Shown: piece by piece, positions 1 to 7,977 of the stretch
How positions within the stretch are numbered: position 1 is the first letter of the stretch
How the letters are laid out: every line of letters begins with the position of its first letter
Assembly (NCBI RefSeq): GCF_022921095.1
Contig: NZ_CP095053.1
Span: 2,956,501-3,020,500, forward strand
Reading direction: 5' to 3'
DNA: 64,000 nucleotides
Source of the DNA: Hymenobacter aerilatus
GTDB lineage: Bacteria > Bacteroidota > Bacteroidia > Cytophagales > Hymenobacteraceae
Translations under genes and position numbers: made by a program
The notes under the pieces: generated by a model
Databases searched by the model: none
Told to the model about the DNA's origin: nothing
What the model saw: the letters and a program-made list of their open reading frames with translations, nothing else

Positions 1-467
1 GCCGTGGAGGCATGGCGGCGGTGGGCCGCGCCGAAGGCATCGTTCACGTACACGTCGCCGAGGCGGGCGAGTTGCTGAGCAAACGCAGCGTCGCCTTTTT
101 CCTCTTCGGCGTAAAAGCGCACGTTGTCGAGCAGCAGGATTTCGCCGGGTTGCAGGTTATTGGCCATATCGGTGGCTTCCTGGCCGAGCACGTCGCCACC
201 GAATTTCACCTCCTGGCCATACTCCTGTTGCAGGCGCAGCACAAGGTTACGAAGCGAGTTTTTCTTGTCGGGGCCACCTTTGGGCCGGCCCATGTGCGAG
301 AGCAGCACCACGGAGCCGCCATCGGCCAGGATCTTCTTGATACTCGGCGTGGCGGCCCGGATGCGGGTGTCGTCGGTGATGCGCAGCTCGTCGTCGAGGG
401 GCACGTTGAAATCGACGCGCACCACCGCACGGCGGCCGGCAAAGTTGTATTGATCGAGCGTTTTCAT
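1..467 (-). CDS. pgk: phosphoglycerate kinase, N-terminal part (gene runs off the left edge)
   Basis: Phosphoglycerate kinase interconverts 1,3-bisphosphoglycerate + ADP and 3-phosphoglycerate + ATP in cytosolic glycolysis. Translating the minus strand from the ATG at 467-465 gives MKTLDQYNFAGRRAVVRVDF, followed by NVPLDD, the substrate-loop SHMGRPKG and DNVRFYAEEEKGD. These are the signature blocks of the Pgk N-terminal domain, including the Arg and His residues that hold 3-phosphoglycerate. About 155 of the usual ~395 residues are present and the frame is open to base 1, so the ATP-binding C-terminal domain lies outside. The gene is divergent from the D-Ala ligase gene, with a palindromic repeat between them. 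Confidence 0.96.
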   Translation of the reverse strand, partial: MKTLDQYNFAGRRAVVRVDFNVPLDDELRITDDTRIRAATPSIKKILADGGSVVLLSHMGRPKGGPDKKNSLRNLVLRLQQEYGQEVKFGGDVLGQEATDMANNLQPGEILLLDNVRFYAEEEKGDAAFAQQLARLGDVYVNDAFGAAHRRHAST

Positions 468-564
468 GGGTGAAACGGTTGGGTTAGGTACCGTCTTATA
501 CGCGACGGCGCTGCGTAGTTCGGGAGAATTTTGGAAATGTTGGGTGTTGACCTGTCTCAATCCA

Positions 565-669
565 CCTGTCATCCTGAGCAGCGCGAAGGACCTTCTCACG
601 GTAGAACAACGTCGTATAAACGACTCGTGCACGCGTGAGAAGATCCTTCGCTGCGCTTAGGACGACAAA
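565..669. repeat. long intergenic inverted repeat, family A copy 1
   Basis: The left arm begins TGTCATCCTGAGC at 567 and continues through GCGAAGGACCTTCTCACG. The right arm (about 633-668) carries its imperfect reverse complement (GATCCTTCGCTGCGC...GACGACA). The roughly 30-base loop contains AGAAC and GTCGT, which recur in the loops of other copies. It sits between divergent pgk and the D-Ala ligase gene. Three further copies lie at 3482, 36776 and 38921. Confidence 0.85.
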
Positions 670-709
670 TGGTATTACCTCACAGCACTCAACACTTCTA
701 AACTCCTCC

Positions 710-717
710 TACCTTTG
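710..717 (+). promoter_or_regulatory. probable -7 promoter element TACCTTTG, near-leaderless
   Basis: This matches the Bacteroidota -7 consensus TAnnTTTG. Only 8 bases separate it from the ATG at 726, so transcription should begin almost at the start codon. No clear TTTG -33 element was seen at the expected spacing. Confidence 0.5.
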
Positions 718-725
718 CAGTACGT

Positions 726-3473
726 ATGAAAATAGGCATCTTCTTCGGCGGCACTTCGCGCGAGCGGGAAATTTCGTTTGCGGGCGGCCGCACGGTATAT
801 GATAATCTGGACAAGGCCTTGTTTGAGGCCGTACCCATCTTCGTAGACAGCCGCGGCAACTTCGTGTTGCTGGACTGGCAGTACATCTACAAAGGCACGA
901 TTCGGGACTTCTATCCGCCCGTATCGGCCCTACCCGCCTCGGAACACAAGATGCAGGTTTACCTCGAAAGTCTCGGCGACTTGACTCAGCAGGAGCAAGA
1001 CCAGCTTATTAGTGAGGTAGGCCGCCGTGTAGCCCCGCATGAGTTGCGTGAGCTACTGGATTTTGCTTTCCTGGCCCTGCACGGCCCCAGCGGAGAAGAC
1101 GGCGCCATTCAGGGGTTGCTGGAGTGGTACGGCATTCCGTATTCCGGCTCGGGCATTCTCCCTTCGGCCTTTGGGATTGATAAGATTGCGCAGAAAAAAT
1201 TGTTGAAAGCGCTGGGCCGCCCTACCCCGGAATTTCGAGTGATAACGCAGGAAGAATGGGATGTAGCCGATCCAGAGGCCACCCTCGCTTACCTCACCCG
1301 GGAGCTAGGCCTACCCCTCGTGTTCAAAGCACCGCGCCAGGGTAGCAGCATTGGCGTGAGCATCCTGCGCGACAACGACGTGGCCAAGTTCCGCGCCGCC
1401 GTGGAGCGCAGCTTGTTTCGCAAAACCGTGTACCGCTCGGAGTGGGCTCAGTTCACGGAGCGCGACAAGCTCGCGTGGGTGCAGCAGCTCACTGATATCC
1501 GCGAAGGAATTGGCCTACCCGTAGTGCTTGATGCTGTTAGTCCTGAGCAGAACGCCAGCAGCCAACTGCCTACCGCTGATAACGCTGTTCTCTACCACCC
1601 CGAAGCGCTGTTACGCGCCCTCAACGAAGCCTTTTTAACGGCAGAGGAAGTGCGCCTGACTAACACCGACGGCGAAACGCAGGTGCTGGTGGAAAGCTTC
1701 GTACACGGGCGCGAGTTTTCGTGCATTGTGGTAGAGGACCCCAATGGTCAGCCGCTGGCCCTACCCCCCACCGAGATTGTGAAGGGCGAGGAGATGTTCG
1801 ATTACCGCTCGAAATACCTGCCCGGCCTCTCGCGCAAAATAACACCCATCGATCTGCCGGAAGCGGATATTCAGCGCATTCGTGAGCAGTGCGAGGAGAT
1901 GTTCCGCACGTTTGGCTTCCAGGTATATGCGCGCTTAGACGGCTTTATGACGGCCGACGGTCAGCTGTTTTTGAATGACCCCAACACCACGTCGGGTATG
2001 TTGCCGGCGTCATTCTTCTTCCACCAAGCCGCAGAAATTGGGTTGAATCCCAGCCAGTTTTTGACTTATCTCGTGCGGACCTCTTTGGCCGCACGGCGGC
2101 GGGCAGGCATGAAGCCGCTGCAACTGGCTAATCTACTGTCAAAGTTAGATGAAGCCGTGGCTCAGCGTCAGCAGGAAGATCGTCCGCGCACGAAAGTAGC
2201 CGTGATAATGGGCGGCTACTCATCGGAGCGGCATATTTCGGTGGAGAGTGGCCGCAACATCTACGAGAAGCTCAGCTCCTCGGCTAAGTACCAGCCAGTA
2301 CCGGTGTTTCTGACGGGTAGCAGCCAGGATTTCCGTCTGTACGTGCTGCCCATCAACGTAATGCTGAAGGATAACGCCGACGACATTCGGGAGAAGATTG
2401 AGCAGCATGAGGCCGGCCACGACCTGCACCCCATTTTGCAGCGCATTCGCCGCGAAGCTGAGGGCATCACCAGCACTTATGCTGGGCAGCCTACGGCTCA
2501 GCCCCGCCGCATCTCTTTCGAGGAGTTGGCCCAGGAAGTAGACGAGGTGTTTATTGCCTTGCACGGCCGCCCCGGCGAAGACGGCGCTCTGCAAACCGAG
2601 CTGGAAAAGTACGGCCTACCCTACAACGGCTCGGGCACGGCTAGCAGCAGCATCACCATCAACAAGTTCGAAACCAACAAGCGCCTGCGCGAAGCCGGTC
2701 TGCGTGTGGCCGAGCACCGCATGGCTACGCGCTTGCAATGGGAGGCTGACCCCGAAGGTTTCTACCACGAGCTGGAAACTGCGTTTCCCTACCCCTTCAT
2801 CGCCAAACCCGCCGACGACGGCTGCTCCTCGGCAGTGAAGAAAATCAAGACGCGGGGAGAACTGTTGGCGTTCTGCCGCCTCATCTTCCGCCATCAGGAA
2901 GATCTGTTGCCCGATGCGGCTACTACCTTGCACCTAGGCTTCAAAGAGGAATTTCCGCAGAAGGATGCCTTCCTGGTGGAAACGCTAATTGACCGCGACG
3001 GCGCGGCCCATTTCCTGGAAGTAACTGGCGGTCTACTCACGCACTGGAGCGAAAATGGCGAGCTGGAAATAGAAGTGTTTGAAGCGTCGGAGGCTCTGGC
3101 CACAGGTGAGGTGCTGAGCCTAGAGGAGAAATTCCTAGCCGGCGAAGGCCAGAATATCACCCCCGCCCGCTACGCCCCCGACCCCACCGAGCGCCAGCGT
3201 ATTTCCGAGGAGGTGAAACAGGAGCTGCGCCGCGTGGCGCAAATTCTGGATATCCAGGGCTACGCCCGCATCGACGCGTTTGTGCGCGTGCGCCAGACCG
3301 GCGCCGTGGAGGTCATCATCATCGAGGTAAACTCCCTGCCCGGCATGACGCCCGCTACCTGCATCTTCCACCAAACGGCCCTCAACGGCTACACGCCCTA
3401 CCAGTTCATCGACCAGATTCTGGAGTTCGGCAAAGCCCGCCAGGAGAAGGCAGCGTTAGAGGCAGGAGAATAA
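726..3473 (+). CDS. tandem two-domain D-alanine--D-alanine ligase
   Basis: The D-Ala-D-Ala ligase family joins two D-alanines using ATP to supply the peptidoglycan dipeptide in the cytosol. The 915-residue product holds two complete Ddl units (usual length ~310-370). Unit 1 (about 1-470) starts KIGIFFGGTSREREIS and has LHGPSGEDG, the ATP-grasp KAPRQGSSIGVS, and a metal site written LNDPNTTSG. Unit 2 (about 490-905) starts VAVIMGGYSSERHIS and has LHGRPGEDG, KPADDGCSSAVKK and the canonical IIEVNSLPGM. So unit 1 has Asp where Ddl usually has the metal-binding Glu, while unit 2 has an altered Ser-rich ATP loop. The halves may have divided labour or one may be regulatory; this is inference. A PASTA wall protein follows, which fits a cell-wall role. 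Confidence 0.88.
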   Translation: MKIGIFFGGTSREREISFAGGRTVYDNLDKALFEAVPIFVDSRGNFVLLDWQYIYKGTIRDFYPPVSALPASEHKMQVYLESLGDLTQQEQDQLISEVGRRVAPHELRELLDFAFLALHGPSGEDGAIQGLLEWYGIPYSGSGILPSAFGIDKIAQKKLLKALGRPTPEFRVITQEEWDVADPEATLAYLTRELGLPLVFKAPRQGSSIGVSILRDNDVAKFRAAVERSLFRKTVYRSEWAQFTERDKLAWVQQLTDIREGIGLPVVLDAVSPEQNASSQLPTADNAVLYHPEALLRALNEAFLTAEEVRLTNTDGETQVLVESFVHGREFSCIVVEDPNGQPLALPPTEIVKGEEMFDYRSKYLPGLSRKITPIDLPEADIQRIREQCEEMFRTFGFQVYARLDGFMTADGQLFLNDPNTTSGMLPASFFFHQAAEIGLNPSQFLTYLVRTSLAARRRAGMKPLQLANLLSKLDEAVAQRQQEDRPRTKVAVIMGGYSSERHISVESGRNIYEKLSSSAKYQPVPVFLTGSSQDFRLYVLPINVMLKDNADDIREKIEQHEAGHDLHPILQRIRREAEGITSTYAGQPTAQPRRISFEELAQEVDEVFIALHGRPGEDGALQTELEKYGLPYNGSGTASSSITINKFETNKRLREAGLRVAEHRMATRLQWEADPEGFYHELETAFPYPFIAKPADDGCSSAVKKIKTRGELLAFCRLIFRHQEDLLPDAATTLHLGFKEEFPQKDAFLVETLIDRDGAAHFLEVTGGLLTHWSENGELEIEVFEASEALATGEVLSLEEKFLAGEGQNITPARYAPDPTERQRISEEVKQELRRVAQILDIQGYARIDAFVRVRQTGAVEVIIIEVNSLPGMTPATCIFHQTALNGYTPYQFIDQILEFGKARQEKAALEAGE

Positions 3474-3481
3474 AAACCACC

Positions 3482-3619
3482 TGTCATCCTGAGCATGTGG
3501 CGCATCAAGCCAGTGTCGAAGGACCTTATCCCGTGAGAACAAGTCATTGTTGAGATAGTCGTTCAACTGGCATAAGGTCCTTCGACACTGGCTTGATGCG
3601 CCACATGCTCAGGATGACA
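3482..3619. repeat. long perfect inverted repeat, family A copy 2 (48-bp arms)
   Basis: Arms 3482-3529 and 3572-3619 are exact reverse complements over 48 bases, with a 42-base loop. They start TGTCATCCTGAGC and end CGAAGGACCTTAT. The segment between these conserved ends (ATGTGGCGCATCAAGCCAGT) is unique to this copy and is matched in both arms. It lies 9 bases after the ligase gene and could act as a transcript-end hairpin. Confidence 0.93.
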
Positions 3620-3675
3620 AGTAGCTTTGTTCCCGCCAATTCTTAATTTCTACTTATTAATTCTTAATTACCCGA

Positions 3676-4467
3676 ATGGCTTTCCTCAAATCCGATACGC
3701 CTTTTGACGTGGTGAAGCACCTAGTGGTGATTGGCGCGCTGGGTGCGGCGCTGCTGTTTGCCTTCTTCTTCGTGTACCTACCGATTTCGACCAATCACGG
3801 CGAAACCATTATGGTACCCAAGGTAACAGGGATGCAGATGGCCGACCTGGAGGACTACCTCGATGAGCGCAACCTACGCTACTTCGTGGACGACAGCACC
3901 TACGAGCCGGGCGTACGCCCTGGCACAGTGCTGATGCAGGACCCCGCGCCCGGCGAGTTTGTGAAGGAAGACCGCAAGATTTATGTGTCGGTGGTGAGCA
4001 AGAACCCGCCACAGATCAAAATGCCCAAGCTCACCGACGGCTCGGTGAAAAACGCGCAGATGATCCTGAAAAGCTACGGCCTATCCGTGGGCAAGATTAC
4101 GCTGGTACCCGATCTGCGGCAGAATGAGGTGCTGAAGCAGATGATGGACGGCAAGGAGTTGGCGCCCGGCGCGGCCGTTACCAAGGGCACGCAAATTGAT
4201 CTGGAGGTAGGCGACGGCCTGGGTAACCAGGAATTCCCGGTACCCAACGTAGTAGGTATGCCCGCCGACGAGGCCCTGACGCTGCTGGCCGGCCAGGGCT
4301 TGCAGCCCGGCGAGAAGTTCTATCAGCCTGCCACCACCGACCAGCCCGCGGGCACGGTGGTGAAGCAGCGCCCGGCTGCTACCGGCAATGCCACCATCCG
4401 CATGGGGCAGTTGGTCGATCTGTGGATTGCGGGCAGCGAGCCTACGTCGCTCACGCCGGTAAACTAA
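3676..4467 (+). CDS. membrane-anchored PASTA-domain protein
   Basis: PASTA domains bind muropeptide or beta-lactam-like ligands and are found on penicillin-binding proteins and wall-sensing kinases. The 263-residue protein has a short cytoplasmic N-terminus and one membrane segment (about residues 17-38, rich in L, A and F). Three PASTA repeats follow: about 45-110 (VPKVTGM, LRYFVDD, VLMQDPAPGEFV), 115-180 (MPKLTDGS, VLKQMMDG) and 190-255 (VPNVVGM, VVKQRPAA). There is no kinase or transpeptidase domain, so it is a stand-alone outward-facing binder. Its position after the D-Ala-D-Ala ligase supports a peptidoglycan role, but the 200-base gap with a hairpin argues against a tight operon. Confidence 0.9.
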   Translation: MAFLKSDTPFDVVKHLVVIGALGAALLFAFFFVYLPISTNHGETIMVPKVTGMQMADLEDYLDERNLRYFVDDSTYEPGVRPGTVLMQDPAPGEFVKEDRKIYVSVVSKNPPQIKMPKLTDGSVKNAQMILKSYGLSVGKITLVPDLRQNEVLKQMMDGKELAPGAAVTKGTQIDLEVGDGLGNQEFPVPNVVGMPADEALTLLAGQGLQPGEKFYQPATTDQPAGTVVKQRPAATGNATIRMGQLVDLWIAGSEPTSLTPVN

Positions 4468-4579
4468 AGCAGCTCAAATTAGTATTCTAATAAGGTAGCG
4501 CGGGGCTAACTGGCTCCGCGCTACTGCGTTTGTACCAAACTGCTGCCCGTACCGTTTAGCGTCCGTAACTTGCCCGCCA

Positions 4580-6454
4580 ATGAACCATTCGCTACGCGTC
4601 TTTTGCTTTCTGCTGTTTCTGACAACTTTGGTGGCACCCGGCCGTGCCCAAACGGTGCGCCCCTTAGAGGCCGACCCGACGCGGGCTACCCATGCCCGGC
4701 ACCGCGTGGCGCTACGCCCTACCCTGCTTTCTTTACCATTTTTCGATGATTTTACGCTGCCCGTAGAAGGCGCGCCTAGCCCCACGCGGTGGGTAGCAGC
4801 GGGCGGAGCGTTGGTTAACAACCGCTTTCCGGTGGCGCCGCCCAGCCGGGGCGTAGCTACCCTCGACGGCCTACGCGCCAACGGGCAGCCCTATGGCCCT
4901 TCCACAGCGTATAGCGATACGGATACGCTTACCTCTCAGCCTATTAACCTGAGCGGCCTGACGACGGCCGACAACGTGTACCTGAGTTTTTACTGGCAGG
5001 CCGGCAGCGTGGTGGGTGCTCCGCAGGCCAACAGCAGTGCACGCCCCGTGTACTTGCAACTGGAGTTTCTGGACCGCAACCAAGTATGGCAAGTGGTGTG
5101 GCAGCAGCTCAGCACGGGCGTACGCACCGCGTTTCAGGAGCAGTTTTTTGCCATCAATACGGCGGCCTACCTGCACAGCGGCTTTCAGTTTCGCTTTCGG
5201 GTGGTGGGCAACCTGGCTACTACGCGCGATGCCTGGAGCATCGATTACGTACGGCTCGACCGCAACCGCTCTGCCACTGACAACTCCACGCAGGATATTG
5301 CCACCAGCAGTCCACTCAACAGCCTGCTGAAGCGCTACGGCGCTATGCCGGTGTGGCAATACAACGCAGCCGCCAACCCGACGGATGAGCTAAACGACCA
5401 GGTTACAACTACCGTCAACAACTTCGATGCCATTGTGCCCACGCCTGTGCCCTATGCGGGCACTGTGCAGGTGCTACCCACTGGTACCCCTGCTACCTTT
5501 CTCACCGGGACCCGCTCCCTCGACCCCAGTGCCCGGCAGGTAGCCATTACGGGTAGCCTGCGCACCACACCTCTCCCCCTCACGGCAGAGGCCAAACGCG
5601 TGCGGCACCAAGTGGTATTGCGCACCAGCGAAATTACCCCACGCACCCTACCCAACGATACGATTTACCGGGTAACGGAGCTGAACAATTACTACGCCTA
5701 TGATGATGGCTCGGCAGAGGCAACCTTCAACGTACCCCGTGGCAGCACCGGCCCGGCCAATTATTTTGTGTATCGCATCGAACTGAACAAGCCTGACCAC
5801 GTGCAGGGTCTACGTCTATACCCGCTGCCTTCGCCAACTGCTAATAGCCAGGGCCTTGTGGTAGCCGTGTGGAATGATAACCAAGGTAGCCCCGACCGGG
5901 AAGCACTAGCTACACGTGCGTATGCCGTGCCTGCTACCCTCCCGGCCGGTCAGCCGTACGTAGATGTCAATTTTGCTGCCCCAGTGCCCGTCAATGGCAC
6001 TTTTTATATAGGTTTTGCGCCTACCAGCGACTTCCTGAATTTTGGGGCTGATCTGAACAGCACCGTGCCTCAGGGCTATTTGCTCTCGGGTTTTAATGGC
6101 ACCAGCACCAGCCAAGGCACCTGGACTGTGACAACGGCTATACCCGCCTACGCCCCCATGATGCGGCCACTGATGACCAACGGCGTGGCCACCTCTACCA
6201 TCCCGGCCGGGGCCGCGGCAGCCCTCGCCCTATACCCCAACCCCAGCGCTGGCCTAGTGCGGGTAGAGGGGCGCTACCGGTCGGCTACAGTGCTGGATGC
6301 GCTAGGCCGGGTGATCTGGCAGCAGCCAACGGCCCAGGCCGGCCAGGCCGTGCTGGACTTACAGGCTCTACCAGCGGGCCTCTACCTCGTGCGCTTCACC
6401 CTTCCCGACGGCAGCACCGTCGTTACCAAGCGCTTGGTTATCACCAAATCGTAA
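4580..6454 (+). CDS. secreted protein with type A T9SS C-terminal sorting domain
   Basis: A 624-residue extracellular protein of unknown activity. Residues 1-24 form a signal peptide (hydrophobic LRVFCFLLFLTTLVAP, cleavage after GRAQ). The middle is beta-rich, with jelly-roll-like stretches (LSFYWQAGSV, FQFRFRVVGN) and an FYIGF block, but no catalytic motif that I recognise. The last ~75 residues are a typical type A sorting domain: ALYPNPSAGLVRVEG, DALGRVIWQQ, LPAGLYLVRF, VTKRLVI. This domain directs export through the type IX system and is normally cleaved at the cell surface. It starts 112 bases after the PASTA gene and ends 25 bases before the rhodanese gene. Confidence 0.88.
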   Translation: MNHSLRVFCFLLFLTTLVAPGRAQTVRPLEADPTRATHARHRVALRPTLLSLPFFDDFTLPVEGAPSPTRWVAAGGALVNNRFPVAPPSRGVATLDGLRANGQPYGPSTAYSDTDTLTSQPINLSGLTTADNVYLSFYWQAGSVVGAPQANSSARPVYLQLEFLDRNQVWQVVWQQLSTGVRTAFQEQFFAINTAAYLHSGFQFRFRVVGNLATTRDAWSIDYVRLDRNRSATDNSTQDIATSSPLNSLLKRYGAMPVWQYNAAANPTDELNDQVTTTVNNFDAIVPTPVPYAGTVQVLPTGTPATFLTGTRSLDPSARQVAITGSLRTTPLPLTAEAKRVRHQVVLRTSEITPRTLPNDTIYRVTELNNYYAYDDGSAEATFNVPRGSTGPANYFVYRIELNKPDHVQGLRLYPLPSPTANSQGLVVAVWNDNQGSPDREALATRAYAVPATLPAGQPYVDVNFAAPVPVNGTFYIGFAPTSDFLNFGADLNSTVPQGYLLSGFNGTSTSQGTWTVTTAIPAYAPMMRPLMTNGVATSTIPAGAAAALALYPNPSAGLVRVEGRYRSATVLDALGRVIWQQPTAQAGQAVLDLQALPAGLYLVRFTLPDGSTVVTKRLVITKS

Positions 6455-6479
6455 CTTTTCACCCCCTCCTTTTTCATCT

Positions 6480-6779
6480 ATGGCCGATATTACCGCCCCC
6501 GAACTCAAGCAACGCCTGCAAGCCGGCGAAACGCCCACGATTATTGACGTGCGCGAAACCTGGGAAAACGAAGAATCTCGCATTGATGGCAGCCAGAATA
6601 TTCCGCTCGGCTCGCTGCCCGACAAGCTGGATGAATTGGAAGAGCTGAAAGACCAGGAAATTATTGTGCATTGCAAAAGTGGTGGGCGCTCTGCGTCGGC
6701 TAAAGCCTTTCTGACCCAGCAGGGCTTCACCAACGTGCGCAATCTGCTGGGTGGCATGCAGGGCTACCAGCAGAGCTGA
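6480..6779 (+). CDS. single-domain rhodanese-like protein
   Basis: Rhodaneses carry sulfane sulfur on a cysteine; small single-domain forms serve as sulfur carriers or in thiol stress. The 99-residue cytosolic protein contains IIDVRETWENEESRIDGS and the active loop HCKSGGRSA, with the catalytic Cys at about residue 63, and ends NVRNLLGGMQGY. It is full length for the family. Only 25 bases separate it from the preceding secreted-protein gene, so it may be cotranscribed. The genes that follow (OhrR, Ohr) also deal with thiol and peroxide chemistry. Confidence 0.93.
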   Translation: MADITAPELKQRLQAGETPTIIDVRETWENEESRIDGSQNIPLGSLPDKLDELEELKDQEIIVHCKSGGRSASAKAFLTQQGFTNVRNLLGGMQGYQQS

Positions 6780-6884
6780 TTGGCTGTCTCTCAGTAGCAT
6801 GTACGACAACCGCCTACCCTCGCTGGTCTGTAGCTGGCTGGGGTAGGCGGCGTGGCGTACCCTTGTTTATCGACAATAGGTAAA

Positions 6885-6904
6885 TTTAATTTTACACAAT
6901 TAAA
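6885..6904. promoter_or_regulatory. candidate OhrR operator (inverted repeat)
   Basis: TTTAATT-ttacac-AATTAAA is a perfect 7-bp inverted repeat centred about 48 bases upstream of the ohrR start. Known OhrR operators are AT-rich inverted repeats containing AATT-type half sites. The site is well placed for autoregulation of the ohrR-ohr pair. Assignment is by position and symmetry only. Confidence 0.5.
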
Positions 6905-6942
6905 CATTACCCCCCGCATACCAGTTACTATTGCACTTTCTT

Positions 6943-7410
6943 ATGGCACACGCTCCCGAAACTACCACGTCTGAAGAAGATTTCTCGCTGCTGAAGCTGG
7001 AAAATCAACTGTGTTTTCCACTCTACGCAGCGTCCCGGCAACTCACCAAGGCCTACCAGCCCTACCTGCGCGAGTTGGACTCCGACCTGACGTACCCGCA
7101 GTATCTGGTACTACTGCTGCTGTGGGAACACCAAGAGATGACGGTGAAGGAGCTGGGCGAAAACCTGCTGCTGGACTCGGGCACGCTTACGCCCTTGCTG
7201 AAGCGCATGGAGCAAAAGCAGTGGGTGAGCCGACGCCGCGACCCGCGCGACGAGCGGTCTGTAATTATTGGGCTGCTGCCGGCGGGCGAGGTACTGCAGA
7301 AACCCGCCTGCTCTATTCCGAAAGGCTTGCTGGACCGTCTTGCCATTTCAACCAAAGAGCTGGCCACGCTACGTCGCCTGCTCAATCATGTGATTAAAAA
7401 GCTTACCTGA
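6943..7410 (+). CDS. ohrR: OhrR-type MarR-family organic-peroxide sensor repressor
   Basis: OhrR represses ohr until a reactive N-terminal cysteine is oxidised by organic hydroperoxides. The protein has the family block LENQLCFPLYAASR with this cysteine, the winged-helix helix DLTYPQYLVLLLLWE, the recognition region LLLDSGTLTPLLKRME, and the wing RRDPRDERS. An in-frame TTG at 6931 could start four residues earlier; the ATG at 6943 is preferred and gives 155 residues. It lies 49 bases before an Ohr gene on the same strand, the classic ohrR-ohr arrangement. The C-terminal helix has a second cysteine (about 128 from this start). Confidence 0.93.
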   Translation: MAHAPETTTSEEDFSLLKLENQLCFPLYAASRQLTKAYQPYLRELDSDLTYPQYLVLLLLWEHQEMTVKELGENLLLDSGTLTPLLKRMEQKQWVSRRRDPRDERSVIIGLLPAGEVLQKPACSIPKGLLDRLAISTKELATLRRLLNHVIKKLT

Positions 7411-7459
7411 CGCCGTAGCGCGTCGCTCTTTTATTTTTCCCATTTCCCTCCCCACTTAT

Positions 7460-7891
7460 ATGAGCATTCAACGCTTGTACACGGCGAAAGCCAAAGCTAC
7501 TGGTGGCCGCGACGGCCGCGCCATCTCCAGCGACAATATAATTGACCTACCCCTCAGCACACCCAAAGAAATGGGCGGCCCAGGTAAAGAAGGTGCTACT
7601 AACCCCGAACAGCTGTTTGCTGCTGGCTATGCCGCCTGCTTCGACGGTGCCCTGAACCTGGTAGCCCGCCTGGAAAAAACGCCCATTTCGGGTAGCACCG
7701 TAGAAGCCAGCGTGAGCTTCGGCAAAGACGGCGACAACTACGGTCTGGCCGTGGATCTGCACGTAAACATTCCTGGCCTGGAGCAGGAGCAAGCCGAAGC
7801 GCTGGTGGCCAAAGCGCACCAGGTATGCCCCTACTCGCGTGCCACCCGTAACAACATCGAAGTCAACCTGTCGACTTCCACCAACGCCTAA
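7460..7891 (+). CDS. ohr: organic hydroperoxide resistance protein (Ohr/OsmC family)
   Basis: Ohr is a thiol peroxidase that reduces organic hydroperoxides in the cytosol. The 143-residue product is full length and shows the Ohr-type start (YTAKAKATGGRDGRA), NPEQLFAAGYAACF with the peroxidatic cysteine, and QVCPYSRATRNN with the resolving cysteine. It probably forms a two-gene operon with ohrR just upstream and is followed by a strong terminator. A second, more divergent paralogue lies at 17202-17693 on the other strand. Confidence 0.95.
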   Translation: MSIQRLYTAKAKATGGRDGRAISSDNIIDLPLSTPKEMGGPGKEGATNPEQLFAAGYAACFDGALNLVARLEKTPISGSTVEASVSFGKDGDNYGLAVDLHVNIPGLEQEQAEALVAKAHQVCPYSRATRNNIEVNLSTSTNA

Positions 7892-7908
7892 CGGCCCTAC
7901 CGTTGCGC

Positions 7909-7957
7909 AACGCGTTGCTTTCCCGCTTCGTTGGGAAAGCAACGCGTTTTTATTTTC
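7909..7957 (+). terminator. intrinsic terminator after ohr
   Basis: A 16-bp perfect stem (AACGCGTTGCTTTCCC, loop GCTTCGTT, then its complement at 7933-7948) is followed by TTTATTTT. It closes the ohrR-ohr unit 18 bases after the stop codon. Confidence 0.9.
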
Positions 7958-7977
7958 CACCCTTTTTATACTACACC

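Noticed and set aside
565..669. CRISPR-like array from the recurring TGTCATCCTGAGC repeats
   Set aside because: Copies are scattered, inverted and hairpin-forming, with no regularly spaced spacers and no cas genes.
6931..6942. TTG start of ohrR
   Set aside because: The ATG at 6943 gives the normal family length; the four extra residues add no similarity.
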